Below, piece after piece: positions 54,981 to 64,000 of a stretch of DNA of 64,000 nucleotides. Origin of the DNA: Leptodontidium sp. MPI-SDFR-AT-0119 (lineage: Eukaryota; Ascomycota; Leotiomycetes; Helotiales; Leptodontidiaceae); contig JAHLEZ010000001.1 of NCBI GenBank assembly GCA_020726505.1, positions 310,001 to 374,000 on the forward strand. Reading direction: 5' to 3'. A program made the position numbers and the translations under genes. Every line of letters starts with the position of its first letter. Position 1 is the first letter of the stretch. The notes under the pieces were generated by a model. That model made no database searches, was not told the DNA's origin, and saw only the letters and a program-made list of their open reading frames with translations.

Positions 54981-57461
54981 TCATTGTATACAGCAACTCT
55001 TACCAAACCGCTGAGAGCATGATACGCTTCCCTGCTTGAAACGTACATACCGCTCGAGACCGCAATGCTCTTCAACAGGGGACAGCTCAGTCAATCCAAC
55101 GAGTTCAAGCAATTCATCAAACAGATGCGCCACCTCTTCAATCGAAGTCCCCGTGTCATCATCAATTCTGCGAGCATACAGCAAAGCCTGTCTTCCAAAT
55201 GGGTCGTCGAGAGTCTTTCTAGGGGAGTAACCTTTCATCTGGAGGACGATAGATTTGAAAATCGCAACATTAGGCTTGAATGTCCCCTCTCCACCCGTCC
55301 GTGCCAGAAGTATCTTCCGGGTCTCCTCTCCTATAAGGAAGTCTCGAACAGTTCGATGCATGTACGAGACTCTCATGAATGGGGAGAACTCTGGATCGTC
55401 CGGGCCTTGATATTCGGTCTCGATCAGACCGCCACATCTTGATTTCACTAATACGTCGACTTCTCTCCCCTCTTCTTCTACTATACTAGAACTGAAAGAC
55501 ATCTCTTTTAGTTCTCGGGCCAAGTCCAAATCCTTCCTCATTGCCAAATGTAACCCGAGGAGTGTAAGGTTGTTGGGCTTGACGTCTGTTTCGTCAGCTC
55601 GATGTTTCTCGGTCGCAGCCTCAACAAGCTGGAAAATATCCGAGGCTTCTTCGGCATAGAATTCATCAACTCTCGTAACCATCTGCAGATACAACTGATC
55701 GAGATCTTTCGGGTACGTTCTCAATCGCCTTTGCAAAGTGGCAACTTGGTCATGATTACTGAGTCCTCGTATCAGAGAATTTGTGACGAGGTTCACCCAA
55801 ACGAACACGCCTTGTGCAGCATGAGCGATTTCCCAAGCAAGACTTTGACATTCCTGCGGCTGCTTTTCTGCTAGCTTTCGCATCATTGAATTGTTCTCCA
55901 ATCTCTCAGTAGCATAAAGTTTGATATCGCCGTGTGTTAGGCTATCGAGCTTGAGTTTCGGTAGGTTTACAAATGCGTCTTCGAATGGGACGTGAGGCCT
56001 ACTGCTGAGGCAAATTTTAATGTGAGGCGAGAGGCTGACGTCCTTGAAGACTTGGGCAATGTCGGCCTCGAGGCCGTGATACTCATCGAGTCCGTCTATG
56101 AAAAAACACATCTTGATCGGGATTTCGGATTGAAAGAGTAAAGTGTGAAATGCTTGTGAGAGCACAGGAAGTGACCAGCTTTCGACCTGTTAGGCGGCAA
56201 TTAATAATCGGAAATCAGCTAGAGGTAATGACGATTCTTACGTGTTTAAGTCGAGACGAATTCGTCAGGTTCTCGACATATCGATCGGCGTATTACGAAG
56301 GAAGTACGATTGGGATCAACTTTGGCACGTTGACCAACACATCGTGCAGCAAAGACCGGAGAAGGCCTTCTTGCGATCTCTGAATCCTCGTCCCAGCCCA
56401 CCAGAAGAAGAATGCACCTTGATGCAACGGGGTACAATTGGCCCGGAACTTTAGGTGATCATTCGTTCTTTTGTGTTCAATGATGTATTTCATCAATGTT
56501 GACTTTCCAGACCTCGCTTTTCCATAGATCCAATAAATTCCATCTCCTTCCCTCAGCCAGTGAACGAAATCGCTCCATTGCACGCTATGATCGACGCATG
56601 GACATTCGAATATCCATCCTAGCGTTTGCTTGTGTGCATCGGCGAGAGCTTCAAATCGCTCTTGGAATCTTTCGTAGCGCAGGCTAGCAAGTATATCTTC
56701 TGAGGCCTGTTTGCTCACTCTATCTTCGACATCTCGAATTCTCTCGCGAAGCTGGGCCTCTGTCACTTCATTCGTCACCCCTGGACAGTTCGATGGGTGG
56801 TCTGGTGTGTTTGCGTGCACGAGCACTACATCCTCGAGCAGTCCAGCCTGGATCTTGAATTCCTCGGATAACCCCTCGTGCATTGCTAGAAGCGTGTTTG
56901 CAATAAGTTCTTCAGTACGACTATTTGCCATAGCTGTTTGGCCGTGCACGTCGGTGTGAAGTGCAATAACTTTCTCCCTACACCTCAATGAGTCTTAATA
57001 CATCGTTCGAACTTGAATCATAGCTTACCAAAGGGCGCCTAAGAGCCTCGAATTCATCATATCCCGATACTTCGAGAGCTTCTCCTCCAGACTTTCGAGC
57101 TCCTTCTTCGCCCACATACTCCTCAAAACCTGGCCCATACTTTTCCATATTTTACGCTGGTCCGCAGTCGCGAACTTCGCCAGTCTAGCACTCAAATCGT
57201 GAGCAATTACTGTGCATTCCCGACAGATTTCTTGCAGTCTCAAATCATTCTCTGTAGATACGGTGGGTACGGCTTCGGGGCTGAGTGAAAGCTGCATACG
57301 GTTGCTGTAGTCGGATAGATCTTCAACTAATACCCGTGCTTAGACGTGTGCGGAAAGCTTTCCAGACTCGTAGAGTTCTTTGGATTCGGAAAGACTTTGA
57401 AGGAGAAGTCGATGAACTGGACAGTTGTGCCGGCGACGGATAGGCAGGACAATGGGTCCAT
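54981..57461 (-). pseudogene. STAND/NACHT NTPase (fungal NOD-like), decayed
   Basis: Fungal STAND proteins are NOD-like signalling ATPases, several of which control non-self recognition. The ATG at 57461 opens MDPLSCLSVAGTTVQFIDF, the standard N-terminal helix block. One base is missing near 57387; the proper text (ESKELYESGKLSAHV) continues in another frame and meets an in-frame TAA before VLVEDLSDYSNRMQLSL. After an intron (56984-57028) the NTPase follows, with Walker A in IYGKARSGKSTLMKYI. A second TAA at 56293-56295 follows VLPS, and the frame then resumes as YADRYVENLTNSS. After a second intron (56186-56241 limits) Walker B appears as FFIDGLDEYHG, then CLSSRPHVPFED and MHRTVRDFLIG. No C-terminal repeat domain is seen. 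Three lesions make full-length product impossible; the 394-codon 3' frame alone lacks Walker A. Confidence 0.8.
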
Positions 57462-58066
57462 GGTGGACTTGGAGTCGTGTTCATGCCGCCAGCTTGATTC
57501 CGACTGAGAATATTAGGGCTGTCTATCTATACGATGCAAGTATTGCAGACTTGTTTCTAGGCCTGTGTCTAGGCCATTGGAAAGGCATCGTGATAGGCAG
57601 AGGTGGAAAGACGTGAGTGAACGATCAGCAAGGCGCAGGCATTGTCACCGCGTCTAGATTGCTGCGCCACAACCAATGGAAGTTCGTCCAGCCAGCCGAA
57701 CTGTCCAGTAAATAAAGCAGAATTTTTGATAACTTGTCAAGTAACTTTTCATAAATGTTAGCAGCAAGGGATTCAAGAAACTTTTACCCACCTTATCTTT
57801 TCGCGACCTAGAATGAAACCTTTGAGGGAAATGGCACGAAAGCGAGATGATGAAATAGTGCAGATAGTTCTGTTCATCCATCATACAGCTAGCAAAACAT
57901 CTCGAGCTTCTTGGGTATCTAATCTGACATGCACGCAATCGTCCATAACGCTTCATCGAGCATCTTCAAGCCATCGACAATTTCCCAGCAACGCCACCCA
58001 TGCCATTTCCATTGTTGTGTTGTTACATCATCTCGTTTCTGGAGAATTGCTGACATACACGCAGTT
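57462..58066. other. Intergenic
   Basis: Upstream of the STAND pseudogene and downstream of Clr2. No gene seen. Confidence 0.5.
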
Positions 58067-59985
58067 TCAATGCTGCATGACATTGCCATAGAACTGCTGC
58101 TGTCCCATATTCATATACTGGTTCTCTGATCCAAGTGGCTGCTGGTCAGGAAACAGGTCTTCGGCAGGATCACCAGCTAATCCACGGCTGACTTTGAAGT
58201 CGGGAGGTACAGCTCCTCCCAGCGTATCAGCTCTGTTCTTGCGTCTCTGGTTGGGAAGCTTGTCTCCGTCAAGTCTGGAGTTCATCGTTTCATTTGCATC
58301 TTGAAATCTGCCGGCTGCTGCATCTTGCTGGAATCTCTGTACGCCAAATATGATCGGCAGTAGTGTTCTAGTATCATACCAACGGCCTTTGATATCGGCC
58401 AAACTCTTCTTGGCAAGCGGATCTAACAATCGCCATTCGTACCATGTGCCTGTCTTCGCCGCATCGGCTACCTCATTCCGGAAGCGGAGATCAGCTACCA
58501 TTCGAGGGGGAAGATCGGGGGTTGGCCATTCGGATCGATTTTGATATGGTGTAGGCATTTCAACCCATTTGTAAACTTCACCGACAACCATGACTGCTGA
58601 TGAATCGGGTAGTATTCGCTCAATGAGCTTGCTGATGATGAGGACTGAAATATCGGGTACGCTGCGTCCAAGGGCGGGTTGGACCTTCAATCGGACAGGC
58701 TCTCCTACCCAGACCTTTTCACCTCCTAAGAACATGCCATTGTAGTGTACCTCACCAGGACCAGTTAACGCCTTCTCATTTCGATCAAAGAACGAATAGC
58801 TAGCATCGATACCTCGCGCAGCGAGGATGCTACCATCTACCACAAAATCACGAATTTGGCCTTGGTCAAACTGACCTTGACTGAGAACGCGATCCCATGG
58901 TACCGCTTCGAATGCCATATTTTGCAAGGCAGGCTCAGTTGTGTTGGGCAAACTCCAAGCAAGCCATGGTCGTAGCGAGCTCTCCTTGTCCAAAATTCTC
59001 GTAGGTTGAGGTTGTAGAGGGTTTGACAGAGGTTGTATAAGATATCGGGGCTTGCTATTCAGCAGGCCTCTCTTTGCAATAACACCCAGACGCCAATTGT
59101 TCGCAGGCTGATTCTCCCACCAGACTAATTCACCAGGTCTATATAGATATGCTCCACCAGCTTGACTGTCGTATAGTTGTTCTGCAGATTGACCCGCCGT
59201 TTTGGAAACCGCAGGTGTAGGTTCAGGTTTTGGAGCAGGAGGGGGATTCGAGGCAGAGGCAGCGAGTGTTTGAGGATTCGAGTATGGAATGATGGCCTGT
59301 GGGGTTGTGTTTGGCCTGGTTTGTGGATCTTCCTTGATCTCTTCTCTCTTGACTTCAGCAGGCTGCTCATCATCTTTATCCGGGCTACAGAGCTTGCAAG
59401 AGCAATTCGCCCTGTCGCCATCTTTGTCCGATTCGAGCCAGAGGAGGTGAGGAACGAAGTCTGCCGGGCTTCGGAATCTCTTCTTGCGCCCCTCGGGATG
59501 TCCATACAAGTAGGCGTCTTGTCTTTCAAATATACCATTGTGTGGCTTCGTCTTCTGGCCCTCCCCAGCCTTGGTAGCCAGAATTTTGTACTTCACATGC
59601 TCCCAGAGTTCGTAACCCTCAGGGAATTCCTTGAGAATCCATTTTCTGCCTGCCAGACGTCAGTGTTCAGTATGCCGGCTTCAATACCATACATACGTTT
59701 CATGACCTTGTTCTCCTCTGGCACCATTATATTCATCATCATTCCACCAAGTTTCCGCCTCCATTCTACAGCCTTCGCATCTTTGGGATCGAGCTTCTTG
59801 TAGTAGTCCATGATGAGAAACTTGGGCGCCGCTTCCTTGCTATTCTTCGGAGGCTTTGGTGTATCGTCCATCTGTGCTAAGCTTGGCTCGTTGAGTTCTC
59901 TGGCTCCATCTCTGCCAGTGAACGTCTCTCTGCATCCATCAGAGCGGGTTGCCCAGCACTGATACCACGTATTGGAGGTGGTCAT
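58067..59985 (-). CDS. clr2: Transcription-silencing protein Clr2 (cryptic loci regulator 2)
   Basis: Two exons (59985-59697 and 59649-58067) give 623 aa. The conserved Clr2 silencing block spans about residues 97-165: RKWILKEFPEGYELWEHV, GIFERQDAYLYGHPEG, RFRSPADFVPHLLWL, and the CSCKLC zinc-like pair. A Pro/Gln-rich linker follows, then a second conserved region (YRPGELVWWENQPANNWRLG, VPWDRVL, EPVRLK, VGEVYKWVEMPTP) typical of Clr2. In fission yeast Clr2 is a core part of SHREC, the Snf2/histone-deacetylase repressor that acts in heterochromatin. The same role here is inferred. The start at 59985 is the first ATG in frame. The gene is divergent from a SNF2-family remodeller 1.5 kb away. Confidence 0.9.
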
Positions 59986-61471
59986 TTTGTTTGTTGGTCG
60001 CCACACACCACCGTATGAACGAACAATAGGTGTACAGAATTACTGGATTCGAGAGGGGGGGATAAACTTTCAGCCCCTCAGAAAGGTAGCATAGAGGCCA
60101 TTGTCCGATGTTGAGTCCATGAGTTGACTGGACTTGTCTCGAGACACTGAGAGCTTCCAGGTCGGCCGCCGGAAGAATGTAGACCCGAAGAATGAGAATA
60201 GTATCACATGACTGTCAACCAAATTCAATTCAAGGCTAATCACAGGAACAATCAGAAGCCCAGATGTTTGCCAAATGCTCAAAGGCTTACCGTCTCCTTC
60301 GCTCTTGGGTTTGAAAGAGACAACGGCACTGAAGTCGTGGACTGAGTCATGAAAGAAAATCCAAAGGTGTTCAAGAGGGCTTTTCTGTCGCCCAGGGCTC
60401 AAATGTCTAGCGCTGGTAATTTCACAAAATCTTATTTAAGGAGGTCTAGGTGGTATGAGAAGTTATCTCCTTCAACTTGACGTTAAAATGTCTGAAGCAC
60501 AAGAGTTACTAGAACTACCTAGGTAGAAATACACGCTAGATGTCAAAACGTAAAGTCCTGACAGCAAGCAACTGAAGTTGCGTTAGGCAGGGCTTGAGAT
60601 GCGTCACTAGATGGATGCTCTTGCCTAATTTCGAGTTAGTTTTTCGCCAAATCACAAATATACCCTTGTTTTAAATTAAATTGGGTCAAGGCTTTAAATT
60701 ACTTAAATTCGATAATTCCTAATCGAACTATTTACTTAATAGTTTTAAGAAGATTATTAATTATAATTATTACTAGCTATGAATCGAGTACAAATTAACT
60801 AAAAGTAGCCAACCTTCTTATCTTAAATACTTAGTTTTTTATTATTATTTCATAGCGTCATACCGAAAATCTGGGGCATCTTAGCGTCGTTTTATATCAT
60901 CCTTATCGCAAACTACTGCAGGGACCAGACGCGACAGCCAATGGATAAGAATCGATTTCATGCGCCGACGCGGAAGCTATCCAATTTCCATCACTAAATT
61001 TACAGATGACTCGGAACAGGGGCGTAAAAGATTTCTGAAGCAAACATCGTTTGCCAAGATACATTTATGACAACTCTAGAAAAAAGAATACCCAATATGA
61101 TATCTTAACCCTAGGAGCAAACTTATATCAAGCCTTGTTTGCCCCTCAAGTTGGGGGAACTCGGCTCGCGTCCGTATGGCGCTCGCTCTAAATTGGCCAA
61201 GTGAGAGTGAGATTAGAAACTTACTGACTGCCATTCCCCTTCCGCTTCATCATCACCTTCAATTCACCAACTACGCATCCACCCCATTGCCGCAAACAAT
61301 TTTTGAGAAATAGGCATACACAAACCATAAGCCATCATCTTTGGTGGATCAATGGAAATTCCGGCTGGTGACTTTGCTCCTGTTGCGCGCGCGTTGTCCT
61401 GATCTCGCCGCCTCGCCTCCAGCCGCAACAACAACGAGAACTCCATTCCAGCGCAACCCTGGAGTCCCTTC
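59986..61471. other. Divergent promoter region between Clr2 and SNF2 gene, with A/T-rich island
   Basis: About 1.5 kb without a supported gene. A minus-strand frame at 60070-60402 is open for 110 codons without recognisable features. Bases from about 60640 to 60860 are markedly A/T-rich (TTAAAT, AATTAT, TTATTATT repeats) compared with the flanks. Confidence 0.5.
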
Positions 61472-64000
61472 ATGATGCAGGCTCCTAATTACAACTACCC
61501 TGATCCTCCTGAACACTCCATACCTGACCAGTCCTCCCTTGCGTCTGTGCCACGACCACCAGTTCCCGAATACTCCTGGTCCGGCCTCGCGCCCCTCGCT
61601 CCCCACCCTTCACCTCCACCTCCGCAAGACTTCACTATTCCCAATCAACAAACATTCGCTTCCCGACATCCCACCCAAGAGCACTCCTTTCACGGTCAAC
61701 AATCCTTCGATCTGCAACCTGCGACCCAGAACTATCCCTTTCACGACCAGCAGTCCTTCGCTCCCACCCCTCCTGCTCAAGACTACTCCATTCGCAACCA
61801 GCAGACATTCACCCCTCGCCCTCAAACTCTTGCAGAGCATACCCTACCAGATGAGCAACCAACTCATCCTTCTCGATCTACTGCGTCAAGCCTTCTGTCG
61901 AAATTCCTCCCAGGCGTAAGCACGGTACACAAGATGGACCAGATCAACCGTAGCCCTCAGAAGGCTGCCAGAGTCCAGCCTACATACACCGAGCCTGCTA
62001 CGTCGTACCCTTCCTTCAACTCTTCGCCCAATCAAAAGGTTCCAGAATATATCGACTTGGAAGGCGACAATAATGATACCATCATTGTGCAGCAGCCGGA
62101 TGAGACCGAGATCGAATATGCACCCAGTGGTCGCTCACGTCTTCGAGTCCGCAAGCCGAATATGTCACTGAAGGCTTTGGAGAACATCGAGAATACCACC
62201 CCCAAGAGATCTCGTCCGAAGAAGGGCGGTCGAGACCCAATTGCTGATCTAGCGGGCGTCAACCTCACACCTGTGGTCAGCAAGAGAACTGAGATTCGGC
62301 AGGAGATTGCAAGTAAGACGGCGGCATACCGGAATCGATTCTTTGTGGAGAAGAAGGATTTGTTCCTGCCTCTCTTGCCTCCTCAACACAACTATGTCAA
62401 GAAGCTGGCTGAGAAGCATGAGCAGATGACCCCTGAAGAAATTGCTCAGCTCCCTACAATCAACCCATACAAGGAGATTGAGACACAGCCTCGGGGAATC
62501 AAGGCCACAATGAAGCCATATCAGTTGTCTGGTCTGTCTTTCATGATGTACTTACATCGTAATGTATGTTTTCCCCCAATGATTTCCGACGGTAACTAAC
62601 AGCTCAGGGTCTGTCCGGCATTCTAGGTGACGAAATGGGACTCGGCAAAACACTACAGACAATTTCTCTCATACAGCATCTAAAGGAGAATGACCCAAAG
62701 GCTGGCACTGGCAGACTTCAACGGCCATTCTTGGTAGTCTGTCCTCTTTCTGTTTTGAGCAGTTGGATGTCCGAAGTCAAGAAGTGGGCTCCAGGATTGA
62801 AGGCAATTCGATTCCATGGACCTATGGCAGAACGTCAACGCTTGAAGAAGATTGTGGTTGGCGAAATTGATATGTATGGCAACTTGACTGCTCAGGCGAA
62901 GCAGAAAATGAAGTCGCGCAAGAATTTTGGCAAAATCATATCCTTGGATACCGATTCGGAGGACGAGGATGACGTCGGCGTTGATGTGGTTGTTACGACT
63001 TATGACTGCTTCAAGGCTGAACAATCCTGGTTCAAGACTGCTTTCGTTTGGAGATATGTCGTTCTTGATGAGGGCCACACAGTCAAAAATCATGCCAGTC
63101 TTACCTCGAAGGCCCTCCATGGTATCAAGGCTGAGTATCGCTTGATCCTGACTGGCACACCGCTTCAGAACAACCTCTCCGAGTTGTGGTCGCTCCTGCA
63201 CTGGCTCTACCCTGAAGTCTTCATCGACAAGACCAATCATCTATTTGATACATCGTTCAACCTGTCAAAAGGCCAGTACTCTAACACTGTTCTGGATGAT
63301 TCACGACGGCTTCTAGAATTAATCATGCTCCGTCGTATGAAAACTTCTCCTGGAGTTGAACTTAACCTTCCGCCAAAGACTGAAGTTCTGTTATTTGTCC
63401 CGCTTTCGTAAGTCCGATGAATCGTTTTTTGAGACACCTGCTAATAATTTGAAGTCCTATGCAGCGCTTTTGGTACACCAGAATGATCACAAAGGCCGAC
63501 CAGGGCCTTCTCGATGAACTATTCAAGGGCGCCAAGACCAAGGAAGAAGAAAACATGCAGTCCTTGAAACTAGTTGAGGAACGAGAAGCCGAGCTCATGA
63601 AGATTGAATCAGATGCCCTTGCAGTCTTAGAGAATGACGCACTCATCGGCAGTGACGCATGGAAGGAGACCAAAGCCATCTTGGAACAGACCGTTCAGCG
63701 TGAGCAGATGGAAAATCAAGATGAAGGCAGGAAATCGGATTGGCAAAAGCTCATGAACTTACTCATGCAATTGAGAAAGGTTTGCAACCACCCGTACCAG
63801 ATCACCAACGCAGAACCCGATCCATATGAGACTGGAGACCATGTCATCACGGCTTCTGGCAAATTCATCGTTCTGAATAAGCTAGTCGACGAACTCGTCG
63901 TCAAGCAAAAGAAGAAGATTCTTATCTTTTCGGGCTTCACCAAGATGTTGGACCTCGTTGAGGAGATGCTTTTGTTGAGAGGCGGTGACGGCTCGAGCTT
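61472..64000 (+). CDS. SNF2-family chromatin-remodelling ATPase, 3' end outside the window
   Basis: Exons 61472-62563, 62608-63407 and 63455 onward are in frame; the last runs off the window at about residue 812. The N-terminal 220 residues are Pro/Gln-rich with degenerate repeats around NQQTFA/GQQSFD/DQQSFA. A basic region (RSRLRVRKPN, KRSRPKKGGR) follows. The helicase core starts near 365: motif I GDEMGLGKTLQT, motif II DEGH (about 518), motif III LTGTPLQNN (about 545), then LRRMKTSPGVELNLPPKTEV and VCNHPYQ. An acidic loop (DTDSEDEDD, about 478) is inserted between motifs I and II. Motifs place it in the Snf2/ISWI/Lsh superfamily; ISWI-like or Lsh/DDM1-like cannot be decided without the missing C-terminus. 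It would slide or evict nucleosomes using ATP. Divergent to Clr2. Confidence 0.9.

Noticed and set aside
60070..60402. 110-codon open frame upstream of Clr2
   Set aside because: No recognisable features, and it lies within the divergent promoter region. Left as intergenic.

Overview
The window is nuclear DNA of a filamentous ascomycete (Pezizomycotina; Leotiomycetes is my best guess, by inference). Genes carry several short introns (about 40-140 bp) with GTAAGT-like donors and CTAAC/CTGAC branch points. The gene families are typically fungal: a P-type H+-ATPase, 2EXR proteins, an SRR1-like protein, DHA1 transporters, an ArAE/FUSC-type transporter, a STAND NTPase, and Clr2. I joined exons by hand; every intact model keeps frame across all its junctions.

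Layout. 1-4.3 kb: nearly gene-free, with one decayed coding fragment and a microsatellite cluster. 4.5-7.9 kb (-): plasma-membrane H+-ATPase, 991 aa, four exons. 7.9-17.9 kb: a 10-kb stretch with no convincing gene, rich in simple repeats and TACTGTA/TACAGTA palindromes. 18-29.4 kb: an accessory zone with an intact 2EXR gene, a tandem decayed 2EXR copy, a decayed double-SRR1 gene, a small putative membrane protein, and another decayed gene. 32-41.3 kb: a DHA1 transporter, a 1023-aa ArAE/FUSC-type transporter, a partial membrane protein and an NmrA-like gene with one frameshift. 41.9-47.4 kb (-): a membrane protein with a large ectodomain, then an RBR-type E3 ubiquitin ligase. 48.3-50.5 kb (-): a second DHA1 transporter. 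52-53.8 kb (+): a thiolase-like acetyl-CoA acetyltransferase. 54.3 kb: a tRNA-like Pol III element. 55-57.5 kb (-): a STAND/NACHT gene with three lesions. 58-60 kb (-): Clr2, the heterochromatin silencing factor. 61.5-64 kb (+): a SNF2-family remodeller that runs off the window and is divergent from Clr2.

The core genes (about 21 kb of exons) show no frameshift and no internal stop. At least four accessory genes (2EXR copy 2, SRR1, NmrA-like, STAND) carry single-base indels, nonsense codons or both, and a fifth carries an internal stop. This contrast argues for real pseudogenisation rather than base-calling error. I found no transposase, no rRNA and no CRISPR. The most unusual items are the fused SRR1-SRR1 gene with its nonsense codons, the duplicated 2EXR locus that kept its upstream element, the palindrome-rich desert around the H+-ATPase, the H+-ATPase tail without the usual phosphosites, and the divergent Clr2/SNF2 pair.
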